Positions 17,522 to 27,504 of a stretch of DNA of 64,000 nt are shown piece after piece. This DNA comes from Prevotella sp. P3-122 (GTDB lineage: Bacteria > Bacteroidota > Bacteroidia > Bacteroidales > Bacteroidaceae), in assembly GCF_002251365.1 (NCBI RefSeq), contig NZ_NPJH01000041.1, forward strand, positions 1-64,000, read 5' to 3'. The first letter of the stretch is position 1; the number at the start of each line of letters is the position of its first letter. The notes below the pieces were generated by a model. That model did not search any database. It was given only the letters and a program-made list of their open reading frames with translations, and was not told the DNA's origin. A program made the translations under genes and the position numbers.

Positions 17522-18676
17522 TTAGTTGAGTGTCAGCAGCAGTCTCACCTTGTACCGCGTGCTTTGGCCCTTTATGTCGAGTTTGTATTCGTTTCCGTAT
17601 ATGAGGTCGAGCCTCTTCTTCACGTTGGCCAGCCCGAGTCCTCCCTTTTTCTCGTTGCTGTTGTTTTTGTCGGCCGGCCTGACAGTGTTGGCGCACGTAA
17701 ATAGCAGCTTGTTGCCGTGCAGCCTGATGGCAATGTCTATTATCGTTGGCTGCATGTAGCTGATGCCATGCTTAAAAGCGTTCTCGATGAAGGTCACTAA
17801 CACCATTTGGGCGATATCCTTATGCGGAGGATTGTTGGGAAATTCGGTGTGGATGGTGACGTTGTCAGTAAACCTGAGGCGCATGAGCCTGATGTAGTTC
17901 TTTATGAATTCTATCTCTTGGGGCAGGCTCGTCATCTGTTTGTCGCTGTCGTAGAGAATCATCCTCATAAGCTTCGACAGTTCCACGATGCTTGTCTTGG
18001 CCTTCTCGGGATCTATGTCGACGAGAGCGTGGATATTATTAAGGGTGTTCATGAAGAAGTGCGGATTTATCTGTCCCTTCAGGTAGTCAAGCCTCTGTTG
18101 CAGGTTCTGCTTTTCCAGCTTTTCCAGTTTCTCCCTGTCATCAGCCGACTTGAAGTATGCTTTTGCTCCGATGTTCATGCCGAACAGGAATAGCAGCGTC
18201 ATGGAATTGGTAATTTCCAGCAGTCCGAGCCCTTTTGGCTTTCCCTTGTCCATAAAGTCTCCCGACCCCTTGTGGCCGTGTGTCCTTTTCCGCTCTTTTG
18301 GATCTTTGTGCTTTCCTCCCTTGTCGTGCATGGCCATCTCATTTGGGAAAGGTTCATGCATGTCCTTCAGCATCTTTGGCCTCGTTGCAATTAAAAGGAC
18401 GAAGAATGCCGCTATCAGCAACAGGGCAAGAGGAATGTAGGCGCGGAAGTTGCGCTTGTATATTATCAACGGGGCAAGCAGGTAGTTGTGGATAAGGAAG
18501 GCGCAGAAATAGAAAAAGAAGATTTTCTGGACATTAAGTATTGCCTGCCAATCAAAAAATGCATTGGCATCATACATAGTCTTCAGGTAAACCGTAACGA
18601 TGGGGCTGAGAAATATTATGGACCAAAGACCAATGTAGACTATATTCTCCTGTTTGGAATTATACTTGTTCTCCAT
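17522..18676 (-). CDS. LytS/YehU-type sensor histidine kinase
   Basis: A 384-residue membrane kinase. Four hydrophobic segments lie at about 15-31, 52-72, 80-97 and 155-175. A His/Lys-rich extracytoplasmic or loop stretch (KGGKHKDPKERKRTHGHKG) lies at about 119-137, unusual enough to suggest metal or anion contact. A short coiled coil (180-200) leads to the His_kinase domain with phospho-acceptor His206 in INPHFFMN. The ATPase part carries the N-box FIENAFKHG and the G-box GGLGLANVKKRL. It forms an operon with the response regulator and is divergent from the GH2-like gene. Confidence 0.92.
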   Translation of the reverse strand: MENKYNSKQENIVYIGLWSIIFLSPIVTVYLKTMYDANAFFDWQAILNVQKIFFFYFCAFLIHNYLLAPLIIYKRNFRAYIPLALLLIAAFFVLLIATRPKMLKDMHEPFPNEMAMHDKGGKHKDPKERKRTHGHKGSGDFMDKGKPKGLGLLEITNSMTLLFLFGMNIGAKAYFKSADDREKLEKLEKQNLQQRLDYLKGQINPHFFMNTLNNIHALVDIDPEKAKTSIVELSKLMRMILYDSDKQMTSLPQEIEFIKNYIRLMRLRFTDNVTIHTEFPNNPPHKDIAQMVLVTFIENAFKHGISYMQPTIIDIAIRLHGNKLLFTCANTVRPADKNNSNEKKGGLGLANVKKRLDLIYGNEYKLDIKGQSTRYKVRLLLTLN

Positions 18677-18820
18677 TCTCCTCTCTTGCTACTATCCTGC
18701 TGAGTCGTAAAACTTTGGAAGTTATTATCACGTATAACGCATATTTTGTTGATATTATTGTGTAAAGTCTTCACTTTTTGACCAAACTTCCGTATTTTTT
18801 GCTATATTGGCACTTCCCTC

Positions 18821-18851
18821 TTTGCCGTTGTGCGTAAAAGGATTATTTTTG
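18821..18851 (+). promoter_or_regulatory. Bacteroidota-type promoter for the GH2-like gene
   Basis: TTTG (18821-18824), a 19-base spacer and TATTTTTG (18844-18851) match the consensus. The start codon is 36 bases downstream. Confidence 0.8.
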
Positions 18852-18886
18852 CAACATAAACAATATTAACCGAAATCAAATCAAAA

Positions 18887-21811
18887 ATGCGAAGACTGTT
18901 ATTTCTTTTCCTCGCCGCAATGTCGTTCCACGCTGTGCTTGCGCAGCATACAATTCACCTTGACGGAAAATGGAGACTGTCATACGAGGGCAACAGCTGT
19001 GATGTCACGCTGCCTGGTTCCATGCTCACAAACGGTGTGGGACATAAGGTTGATGCCAACACCCGTTGGACAGGCAGCCTATACGACTCCTCCTACTATT
19101 TCAATCCTTATATGGCACGATACCGTGAGGCCGGGCGTATGAAATTTCCCTTCTTCCTCACTCCCTCCCGTCATTATGTCGGCGAGGCATGGTACATGCG
19201 CTCCGTCGATATACCCAGACAGTGGAAGGGACGGAGGGTGATGCTCTTTCTGGAGCGTCCACATATAGAGACCGATGTCTATGTCAACGGACATCATGCC
19301 GGACGTGACTCGTCGCTCAGCGTGCCACATGAGTTCGATATTACACCTTTTGTCGTATTTGGCAAGACAAACGAGATAAAGATTAGGCTATACAATGGTA
19401 TCGAGAACGTATGCGTCGGCCAGGACTCGCACAGTGTTACCGACCAGACGCAAGGCAACTGGAACGGTATTGCCGGCAGGATGATGCTTGTGGCGAGGCC
19501 TGAGAGCCACATCGCCAACATGCAGGTGTTCCCAAGGCTTGCCGACAAGTCAATAGACGTTGCCGTGGAGATGGCTGGCAAGGCGAGCCGTCGCAAGCCT
19601 CTGTTTGCCATCGATGGCAAGACTGTGGAACCGCATGCCGTAAGGGAAGGAAGTAACGGACAGAAGATATATTCACTGAAGGTAGGCGAGGAAGTCAGGC
19701 TGTGGAGCGAGTTCACCCCCTGCACGTACACTCTCACGGCCACCATTGGGGCAGATACCGTGAGCACTGTATTCGGAATGAGGGAGATTAGTTTCCGCGG
19801 ACGGCAACTATACCTCAACGGCAACCCTATATGGCTGCGCGGAACAGTTGAGAACTGCTGCTTCCCGCTGACAGGCTATCCGCCTACTGATGAGGCTTCG
19901 TGGCTTGATATCTTCCGCAAGTGCAAGAGCTACGGCATCAATCATGTGCGCTTCCACTCCTACTGCCCTCCCGAGGCGGCATTCAGCGCAGCAGACAAGG
20001 TTGGCATATACCTTCAGCCAGAGGGGCCGTCGTGGCCAAATCACGGTGTGAGGTTGCGCCGTGGCATGACCATAGACAGATATCTGCTTGAGGAGACAGA
20101 GCGCATGGTGAGAGCCTACGGCAACCATCCGTCGTTCTGCATGCTTGCAGCCGGTAACGAGCCGGCCGGAGACTGGGTCGCATGGTGTCATGACTTCATA
20201 GACTACTGGCATTCAACTGGCGATACCCGCAGGCTCTATTGCGGAGCATCGGTGGGAGGAGGCTGGGCATGGGATGCCAATAGCGACTACCATGTAAAAG
20301 GCGGCGCCCGTGGACTGGCATGGGACAGGCAGGCCCCACAGTCAGCAGACGACTACTACGACCAACTGCTGCGACCACGTAACTTCACCACAAAGGGCGC
20401 GCCCGACTACGCCCTCATGCCCGATACCCTGCCCGACGGCACCATAGAGATGGTGTGCAACAGCCCTATCGTAGCTCATGAGCAGGGGCAGTGGTGTGCC
20501 TTCCCCGACCTCAGCGAGCGTCCGCTCTATACAGGAGCCTACAAGGCGTGCAACTTCGACATCTTTGAGGACCTGCTCCGCGACAACGGCATGGAGGATA
20601 TGGCCTCACGCTTCCTCGATGCCAGCAGCAGGTTGCAGAATATGGCTTATAAGTATGAGATTGAGCGTAACCTGCGCACACCAGGCTATGCTGGCTTCCA
20701 GCTTCTCGGACTCAACGACTACAGCGGACAGGGAACAGCCCTCGTGGGACCGCTCAATGTGTTCTGGAAGGAGAAGAGCTACTGCCGTGATGACGCTGCC
20801 GCCATGGATGTGCTGCGCCATGCCTGTGCGCCAGTGGTGCCGTTGGCCCGGTTCCCCAAGTTCGTATTCACTGATGCCGACACTCTGGCTGTAGACGTGG
20901 AGCTGTACAATGCTTCTGGCCGTGAGCTGCAAGGCGTTCCGGCATATACCATTAGTGGTGACGGTTGTCCGCCGGTGAGCGGTGTTCTAAATAGTGGTGC
21001 CAATCCGTTGCCCGTGGGCAAGAACATTAATCTCGGTAGGGTGGTGCTGCCGCTATCGGCATACGCCAGCGTGTCTGCCAACGGCATTCCTGTGAAGCTC
21101 AGGCTTCAGGTAACCGTCAGCGGCTATTCCAACGAGTGGGACTTCTGGGTATATCCCTCCGTGCTCGCCATGCCCAAGACTGATGGCAATAGCATGGCCG
21201 GTAGCGACATCTACGTCTGTGACTCGCTCGACGACCGGGCACTCGGTGTTCTTGCAAAGGGAGGAAAAGTGCTTGTTGAGGCTGCGGGCAAGGTGACCTA
21301 CGGCAGCGATGTCAAGCAGACCTATCTGCCAGTGTTCTGGAATACCAGCTGGTTCAAGATGCGTCCGCCACATACCACAGGCTCCTACATCCAGTCCGAC
21401 CATCCCGTGTTCGCCCTGTTCCCTACGGACAGCTGGCAGAACCTCAACTGGTGGGAGCTGGTTAACAAGGCGCAGGTGATGAACCTTACAGAGTTCCCGC
21501 AGTCGTGCCGCCCGCCATTCCAGCCCATTGACACCTGGCATGTGAGCCGCCGTTTGGGAATGATTGTCGAGGCCCGTGTTGGAGGAGGCAAGCTGCTGAT
21601 GACAACATTCGATATCTCTTCCAACCTCGACCGCAGGGTCGTTGCACGCCAACTCCGCAAGTCGATACTCGCATATATGCAGAGCTCCTGCTTCCAACCC
21701 GACACGGAAGTGCCGGTGGAGACCGTCCGCAACCTGTTTACCAAGCAGGCAAAGCCTGTGGACATGTTCACCAACGAATCGCCTGACGAGCTGAAGCCAA
21801 AGATAAAATAG
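18887..21811 (+). CDS. GH2-like secreted glycoside hydrolase
   Basis: A 974-residue secreted enzyme with signal peptide (MRRLLFLFLAAMSFHAVLAQ). Residues about 22-205 form the jelly-roll sugar-binding domain of clan A enzymes (WRLSYEGN, YVNGHHAGRDSSLSVPHEFDIT, NWNGIAGRMML). An Ig-like domain follows, and from about 305 a TIM barrel (LYLNGNPIWLRGT, NHVRFHSYCPPEAAF). The likely acid/base is Glu425 in AAGNEPAGD; the likely nucleophile is Glu532 in VAHEQGQW. Residues about 650-974 are extra beta domains. The spacing fits GH2, but the barrel motifs differ from classical beta-galactosidase, so substrate cannot be assigned. It has its own promoter and is divergent from the LytS/LytTR pair. Confidence 0.8.
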   Translation: MRRLLFLFLAAMSFHAVLAQHTIHLDGKWRLSYEGNSCDVTLPGSMLTNGVGHKVDANTRWTGSLYDSSYYFNPYMARYREAGRMKFPFFLTPSRHYVGEAWYMRSVDIPRQWKGRRVMLFLERPHIETDVYVNGHHAGRDSSLSVPHEFDITPFVVFGKTNEIKIRLYNGIENVCVGQDSHSVTDQTQGNWNGIAGRMMLVARPESHIANMQVFPRLADKSIDVAVEMAGKASRRKPLFAIDGKTVEPHAVREGSNGQKIYSLKVGEEVRLWSEFTPCTYTLTATIGADTVSTVFGMREISFRGRQLYLNGNPIWLRGTVENCCFPLTGYPPTDEASWLDIFRKCKSYGINHVRFHSYCPPEAAFSAADKVGIYLQPEGPSWPNHGVRLRRGMTIDRYLLEETERMVRAYGNHPSFCMLAAGNEPAGDWVAWCHDFIDYWHSTGDTRRLYCGASVGGGWAWDANSDYHVKGGARGLAWDRQAPQSADDYYDQLLRPRNFTTKGAPDYALMPDTLPDGTIEMVCNSPIVAHEQGQWCAFPDLSERPLYTGAYKACNFDIFEDLLRDNGMEDMASRFLDASSRLQNMAYKYEIERNLRTPGYAGFQLLGLNDYSGQGTALVGPLNVFWKEKSYCRDDAAAMDVLRHACAPVVPLARFPKFVFTDADTLAVDVELYNASGRELQGVPAYTISGDGCPPVSGVLNSGANPLPVGKNINLGRVVLPLSAYASVSANGIPVKLRLQVTVSGYSNEWDFWVYPSVLAMPKTDGNSMAGSDIYVCDSLDDRALGVLAKGGKVLVEAAGKVTYGSDVKQTYLPVFWNTSWFKMRPPHTTGSYIQSDHPVFALFPTDSWQNLNWWELVNKAQVMNLTEFPQSCRPPFQPIDTWHVSRRLGMIVEARVGGGKLLMTTFDISSNLDRRVVARQLRKSILAYMQSSCFQPDTEVPVETVRNLFTKQAKPVDMFTNESPDELKPKIK

Positions 21812-21904
21812 CAGGCCTCTTTGCCACCGTTTTTTTTGTTCTTTGCATTTTGTGTATAGGCGGGAATTAACAGAACCCACCTATAAGGTTTTATGGAAAA
21901 AGTC

Positions 21905-21935
21905 TTTGCTGTTAGCGAAATATTTTGTAGTTTTG
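21905..21935 (+). promoter_or_regulatory. Bacteroidota-type promoter for the C10 protease gene
   Basis: TTTG (21905-21908), a 19-base spacer and TAGTTTTG (21928-21935) match the consensus. The ATG lies at 21963, so an intact promoter serves the interrupted gene. Confidence 0.8.
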
Positions 21936-21962
21936 CAGCTAAGCATTACAGATAACCTAAAT

Positions 21963-24860
21963 ATGAACAAAAAAACTATTCTATTCTCATTGGCATTGGC
22001 TACCAGCATTCAGGCTGGCGCCGTGGCCATAGACAGGGCTGAGGCCCGCATTGTTGCTCAGGCATTGGTGGAGATTGCCGACACCACCACCGATGATGTT
22101 CCTTGGGCACCATACTACATTTTCTCAAGAGGGGCTGGCAAGGGCTTTGTCATCGTCAGCGGTGATGATGCTACAGCTCCTATAGTTGGTTACACCGAGT
22201 GCGGCGACTATGTGGAGGAACAAATTCCACAGCCACTGCAGAACATGCTCGACGCATGGGCAGAGAAGGTCACCAAGCTGCAGGAGAACGCTCCGCAGCA
22301 GCCACGTGAGGCTGCCTCTGCACAGAAGGCAAGGAGGAGGCTGGCCGTGGCAGCCTACAAGTCGTCATGGCATGACGTGCCCGTACTCATGGCAACACAC
22401 TGGAACCAGGGCTATCCCTACAATCTGCTCGCCCCACACCGCACCGACAACAACAATCAGGCGCTTACGGGATGCCTCGCGACGGCAGCCTCGCAGATTA
22501 TCTACTATTTCCGCAAGGATAACCCTACGGCTCTACTCTACGACACGCCGACCTATGGCTATGGAGGTGCGCCCGTAACGGTATCGTTGCCTAAGGGTAC
22601 TCCCGTCAGATATGACCTTATGAAATTGTCGGGCGGAGGTACGGCCAAGCAAGACTCGGCGGTAGCAGTGCTCATGTATGCGGCCGGAACGTCGTCATGG
22701 CTCACGTATGGTGCCGGAGATGGTACCGCTACCTCAGGATAGACCAGCGACATGGGCAATGCCATACGCGGACAGTTCAACCTGAACAACGACTATTGCG
22801 GAAAGTGGAACTACTCGCAGCAGGGATGGGAGACGCTCGTCTACAACAACCTCGCCTCCGGACGCCCTATGCTGTACTCTGGAGCCAACGAGTCGCAGGG
22901 AGGCCATGCCGTAGTGCTCGATGGCTATCAGGCGTCAACGGGACTCTATCACTTCAACTTCGGATGGGGTGGTCAGGGTGACGGATATTTCACCGTCGAT
23001 GACGAGACTGGTATGAACGGCTTCAACAGCAGTCAGGCCATGCTTGCAAACATCACTCCGAAGGCCCAGAATTTCTCAGCACGGCTCATAGTGCCCACCC
23101 TGTACGAGCGCACCGTCGGCACCATCAAGGCCATGGTGACCAATGACGCTACACTGGCCCAACAGAATTTCTACATCTACTGCACCTATACATCAAACCT
23201 GCCAAAAAGCCCCTCGGACGAGGATTTGGTAACAGTGGTAGCTCCTGGCGACAGTGCGCTGGTGTCTTTCTCCTATCGTCCGATGCAAACCAAGCCGCTC
23301 AACATATTCCTATATGATGACTATGGCCGTCTGCTCGACAAGGCTACGGTGGATGTGCTGCCCACAAAGGCTGCTCTTACCCTCAACAGGATTGATGTAG
23401 ACGCAAGCAGCGAGTCGACAACAGTCAATGACATAAAGTTCGGACATGTCAACAACACTACGGCCAACGTCAGCGTTACGCTCACCAATGGGGAGGGAGG
23501 TTCCGTCTGCCAGCCCATCATACGCTGCTCGCTCTTCTCTTACGACCCAGAGGCTGGGACGTGGAGCGCCGACTCAACGTTGAAGTCCATATCTTCGCTG
23601 GTATTCAACGAGGGCGAGACCCGTGACACAGTATTCCAGTTCACCAGGCTTGCAGACGGAGGATACTACAAGGCGCGCATGGTACGCATAGCAACGGCCG
23701 GCACCACTACGCCGATTGTCGTAGACATTCCCGACAGCGTGGTGTACTTCCGCACATTCGCCCCATCGCTTGCTGTTGAGACAGAAGGACGCCACGCTAA
23801 GGTCTCTGGTAAATGGAACTCCGCTTTGTTTACTTCTTCTGCTGCCGACGCTTACGTCACCACATACGATATGACCGAAGTCAGCGGAGTTAACAGCCAG
23901 CCAGTGGCCGCCAACCCCAACGCCCTGTTCTATGCCTCTGCCAATGTCGATGGCCTTGCCAATATCATTGTCAACGACAAGTGCGACAATCTCGTCATTG
24001 ATGCCAATAGCGAGTTCCTGCCACTGCGCCCGTTCAGAGCCGCAAGGGCCGAGTTCTGCTTCCCCGCCTTCGAGCCTGCCAAGTGGAACGTGTCCTTCCT
24101 GCCGTTCCCGGCTTCTATACCGCAGGGTATGCAGGCACGCCTCATTTCTGAGATAAAGACTACCTATCTTGTTGAGGAACAAGCCACGGAGATACCGGCG
24201 CTCACTCCGTTCTGCTATTTCTCCGCGCGTCCCAACCTCTCTTCCCTTACCGCCACCGACGTTGACGTGGCAGCCGATAGCGTTGTGCTGTACGAGTCCC
24301 TGACTCCCAACATGTCGTTTGCCACTGTTGGACGCACTCTGGAGCAGAAAGCCCTGCTGCTGGGAGAGAAGTCCAGCCAGCCGTTCTATCTTCTCAACAA
24401 TGCCGGTACGGAGGTGGCACCTTTCAGCGTTGCCATTGAGTCTACATCGTCCGCCAATGGCATACGTCTTTATGGAAACATCACCTACGACCGCAACTAT
24501 ACCATTCTTGCAGACTCCCTCGTGTCGGCCTACACCGTGCTGGCTGCCAATACGGACAATCCGGCATACCAGCAGTTTGCTGACAGCATCGCCGCCTACG
24601 ACCTTGCATTCAGCACTTACAAGTACGAGACGGCTACTGAAGCCTTGGCGGCCGCAAAGGCTCTGGGCGTCATTATTGCACAGTTCCTGGCAGGAGAGCT
24701 GGCTGATGACACTGCCATCAGCGGTACTGTTGCCGGTGCTCTCGCCGATGGCACCGTCCGCTACTATTCTATCGACGGCACTCCTCTTGCAGCCCCACGC
24801 CGTGGACTCATCATAGTACGTCAGGGCAATAAAGTACGGAAAATGATGGTGAGAAACTGA
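21963..24860 (+). pseudogene. C10 (streptopain-like) cysteine protease, interrupted by in-frame TAG
   Basis: The reading frame would encode 965 residues but has a TAG at 22740-22742 after codon 259; the frame continues unchanged with TSDMGNAI. The first part carries a signal peptide (MNKKTILFSLALATSIQAGA), the propeptide (AQALVEIAD, GFVIVSGDD) and the catalytic Cys171 in TGCLATAASQ. The second part carries the catalytic His315 in GGHAVVLDGYQ and the FGWGGQGDGYF strand, then about 550 residues of Ig-like domains and the tail YYSIDGTPL...GLIIVRQGNKVRKM. Neither part alone has the full catalytic dyad. Only one lesion is seen and the promoter is intact, so this is a very recent pseudogene, a sequencing error, or read-through. 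An ATG at 22752 could restart translation but lacks a signal peptide. Confidence 0.85.
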
Positions 24861-24993
24861 CGAAACATACTGTTTTGTACAGAAAAACGAAAAAATAAGG
24901 CTGCCAGACAAAAAAACAGCGGAAAAGTTTTGGTTGTTTACAAAAAAGCAGTAACTATTGCATCGCAATACAGACAACAAGTCGGTCCTACAT

Positions 24994-25064
24994 TGGGATA
25001 CGGTGTAATGGTAACACTGCAGATTCTGGTCCTGCCTTTCCTGGTTCGAGTCCGGGTATCCCAA
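24994..25064 (+). tRNA. tRNA-Gln (anticodon CTG)
   Basis: A cloverleaf of 71 bases: acceptor TGGGATA/TATCCCA with discriminator A25064; D-arm GTGT-AATGGTA-ACAC; anticodon arm GCAGA-TTCTGGT-CCTGC with CTG at 25026-25028; variable CTTT; T-arm CCTGG-TTCGAGT-CCGGG. The last pair of the anticodon stem is an A-C mismatch (A25023/C25031). CCA is not encoded. A terminator follows. Confidence 0.93.
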
Positions 25065-25072
25065 CGAAACGA

Positions 25073-25116
25073 AAATCCAATCATCTGAATTTAAGATGGT
25101 TGGATTTCTTTTTCTC
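25073..25116 (+). terminator. Terminator after tRNA-Gln
   Basis: AAATCCAATCATCT (25073-25086) pairs with AGATGGTTGGATTT (25094-25107) around a 7-base loop, with one G-T pair. It is followed by CTTTTTCTC. Confidence 0.85.
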
Positions 25117-25180
25117 ACCAAAATTATCGTCGATTTATCGTTTGCATATATCAACAGCCCAGTGCGTTGCAGCTCTTCTA

Positions 25181-25402
25181 TTATTCCGATATTTGGGAGA
25201 AGTGGAAATTCAGTCGGGCAAAACCTGTAGACGCATCGGGCAAAATCGTTGATGAAAAGTTTTTCTCTACAGACTTGCTAAGATTTATGCTTACCCCACT
25301 ATATTTCCATTGAGCCGGATTTACATGATATTTGAAAGGCATTTGAACACCGTTTGAAAGGCTTTCAAATATTGTTTTAACAACGTTAATGTATCGCGCC
25401 AA
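25181..25402 (-). other. Small unassigned open frame, possible repeat-derived remnant
   Basis: The 436-base gap between the tRNA-Gln terminator and the SusR-type gene holds one minus-strand frame of 73 codons. Its segment SNGVQMPFKYHVNPAQWKYS has the look of a sequence that recurs in Prevotella intergenic regions, which I recall only loosely. Short direct repeats of TTTGAAAGGC lie at 25334-25343 and 25354-25363. There is no ribosome-binding site, domain or signal peptide. I do not assert it is a gene. Confidence 0.25.
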
Positions 25403-25552
25403 CCTCTATCCTATACTCCGTGCGATCGCATCGGGCAACACGACAAAGAGCTTGGCTTGCACCTGATGTGTGATACATATATAGTAAACGGCCTGATAGA
25501 TGAGCTAAGGAATAAGCAATAGCTGAACAATGTATGAGTAGAGTAGGGAAGA

Positions 25553-27166
25553 TTACGTGCAGAGTCTTCGAACATCGTCCTCAAACGTTTCCTTGTTTAT
25601 CGCCTTTGCCTTCATGGCAGAGCGGTAGTTGTAGATAGTTCTCGGTGTGTAGAACAGCAGGTTAGCTATCTCGCTGCTGTCTTTCACACCCAGCCTTATC
25701 AGGGCGAATATCCTTAGTTCGGTAGTAAGAGAACCCGGCTTGGTCTTCACGTCTGAACCGTCGGTAAGCAGCGCATTGAACTCGTTCACAAACGAAGGGT
25801 ACAGTTCCAGGAACGCCTTGTCGAAGTGCGACATGAACGTGGTGGCATCCTCATCCGACAGCTTCGACGACGTTGTCTTGCTCAGCAGTTCATCTATCTG
25901 TTTCGCCTTAATCTTCCTGACCACCAGCTTCTGGTAGTTGTTCAGCCGGTCTATGTATTTCGAGCAGAGGTCAATATACAGTTTGACGAGGTTCTCTCGT
26001 CGGGTGTTTATGTTCACAAGGCATCCGTTCTTCATGGTAAGTTCCTCGTTAAGAGCAGACAGCTGCTTGTTGTTCGATGCAATCTCCTTTCTTCTGTGTA
26101 TTAGCAACTTGTTTTGTCTGACTATGAAAACAGTTGCCACCACCAGTGTCACTACAAGCACCCCACACACCACGAGTGCCCATAGCAGCGCATAGTTCTG
26201 AGCTTCCAGCATGCTCTTGTATTTCGGTACAATAACCATCAGCTTGTCCGAGCTGTTAAGCATTCTCAGCCTGTTGTTGTAGAACTTGGCATCCTCTATG
26301 GCTACGTTGATATAGCTTTCAGCCCTTTTTATATTCCCGTCAGTATTGAAGAGCCAGTCGGCAACGGTCTGCAGCGACAGGTTCTCCTTCACCGGAGTCT
26401 TTATATCGGTAATGGCTGTCCTTACAATGTATTCCTCATATCTGACATAGTCCTTAAGATTGTTGTAGCAGCAAGCGGCGGCAAAACATGCGGTGGAGTA
26501 CAGTCTTGTGTTTTCCATTTCGGCGTCCAATACCTTATTATAATATGCGAGAGCCTTTTTGTGGTCGCCGTTGATATACATTTCGTATTCTCCGAGCAAG
26601 TAGTAGTAGTCTCTCGGAGATTTTTTTGCCAGTTCAATGGTTTTCTTCAGACATTCAATTTTCTTTTCCCAGTATTGGTCGGCATATTCGCTTGAATTGG
26701 CATAGTCTTTCCAGTATGTGTAAAGCCAGTAAAGCGTGAGGTTGTATTCGTATTTCAGCAAACTGTCCATCTTTTCCTCGTCGAGCGGTTTGATGAGATC
26801 TTCGGCTTCGCTGTACAGCCCCGATGCCGAGAGCAGTGTAGCCTTGTGTATGGTGTTCAGCATCGTGTATCTTCCGTTACCTGTTTTCTTTGCCAGTTCC
26901 AATCCCTTCAATACGTATACCATTGCCGAGTCGTATCTGAAATAATGGTATTCGTTGTATATCGTGTTGTACATCTCCAGCTTCAGTGCAGGGTCTGTGA
27001 TGGATGGTATACGCTGTTTCAGCATGGAGAGTCTTGCCTCTTTCTCTTTTGTATATTTATGTCTGTTTGCTACAACACTGTCGAGAGTGTTGTAGAGTAC
27101 TTCATTTTCCGCATGCACGGATGTGGATATCAGAAGCATAGTTACAATTATGATAATTGATTTCAT
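25553..27166 (-). CDS. SusR-type membrane-spanning transcriptional regulator (DUF6377)
   Basis: A 537-residue regulator of the type that controls the Bacteroides starch locus. The start at 27166 gives a signal peptide/anchor (MKSIIIIVTMLLISTSVHAE); an in-frame Met 11 codons earlier is less likely. Residues about 25-320 are periplasmic TPR-like helical repeats (LGEYEMYINGDHKKALAYYNKVLDAE). A single membrane helix lies at about 330-355 (YALLWALVVCGVLVVTLVVATVFIV), then a coiled coil. The C-terminal part carries a helix-turn-helix (LTTELRIFALIRLGVKDSSEIANLLFYTPRTIYNYRSAMKAKA). It is divergent from the susC-led operon and is the expected activator of it, sensing an oligosaccharide in the periplasm. 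Confidence 0.9.
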   Translation of the reverse strand: MKSIIIIVTMLLISTSVHAENEVLYNTLDSVVANRHKYTKEKEARLSMLKQRIPSITDPALKLEMYNTIYNEYHYFRYDSAMVYVLKGLELAKKTGNGRYTMLNTIHKATLLSASGLYSEAEDLIKPLDEEKMDSLLKYEYNLTLYWLYTYWKDYANSSEYADQYWEKKIECLKKTIELAKKSPRDYYYLLGEYEMYINGDHKKALAYYNKVLDAEMENTRLYSTACFAAACCYNNLKDYVRYEEYIVRTAITDIKTPVKENLSLQTVADWLFNTDGNIKRAESYINVAIEDAKFYNNRLRMLNSSDKLMVIVPKYKSMLEAQNYALLWALVVCGVLVVTLVVATVFIVRQNKLLIHRRKEIASNNKQLSALNEELTMKNGCLVNINTRRENLVKLYIDLCSKYIDRLNNYQKLVVRKIKAKQIDELLSKTTSSKLSDEDATTFMSHFDKAFLELYPSFVNEFNALLTDGSDVKTKPGSLTTELRIFALIRLGVKDSSEIANLLFYTPRTIYNYRSAMKAKAINKETFEDDVRRLCT

Positions 27167-27246
27167 AATTAATAGGTTTATGTGTAGGTTTGATGTCAAA
27201 AGTCAGTGTGTAATTGTAGATTATCCAATGTTCGGCTATACTTTTG

Positions 27247-27254
27247 CAAAGGTA
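27247..27254 (-). promoter_or_regulatory. Candidate -7 box for the SusR-type gene
   Basis: On the minus strand this reads TACCTTTG, a match to TAnnTTTG. It lies 81 bases before the regulator's start. No clear -33 TTTG is seen at the expected distance. Confidence 0.45.
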
Positions 27255-27373
27255 AACAAAAATACCGAAAAAATACCATATGTACTTGAGATAAATTTAT
27301 TGCTTTGTGTAAACGGTTGATAATTAACGCTTTATATTCATAATGTAAAAATCATTATTTACTTGTATTGTAC

Positions 27374-27410
27374 TTTGTTGAGCACTGAGTGGTTATAATG
27401 GCTAAATTTG
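27374..27410 (+). promoter_or_regulatory. Candidate promoter for the PUL operon
   Basis: TAAATTTG (27403-27410) fits the -7 box. TTTGTTG at 27374-27380 is a -33 candidate, at a spacing of 22 bases, slightly long. The leader to susC would be about 85 bases. A weak, regulator-dependent promoter would fit a SusR-controlled operon. The 338-base divergent region holds no other feature that I can support. Confidence 0.5.
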
Positions 27411-27504
27411 CAACCGAAAGCTAACCGAGTCGTGACAGAAGAAGGCTAAGTCACCCTATGAATACTATATCATATTTTATTAATAATAACTAAAACCAAA
27501 AAAC

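Noticed and set aside
23574..25154. 526-codon minus-strand open frame
   Set aside because: It is antisense to the C10 protease gene and runs straight through the tRNA-Gln gene and its terminator. No domain or signal peptide is recognisable. It is a composition effect of the GC-rich sense gene.
25065..25552. Possible integrated element at the 3' end of tRNA-Gln
   Set aside because: No repeat of the tRNA 3' end is seen downstream, there is no integrase, and the neighbouring genes are ordinary chromosomal PUL genes.
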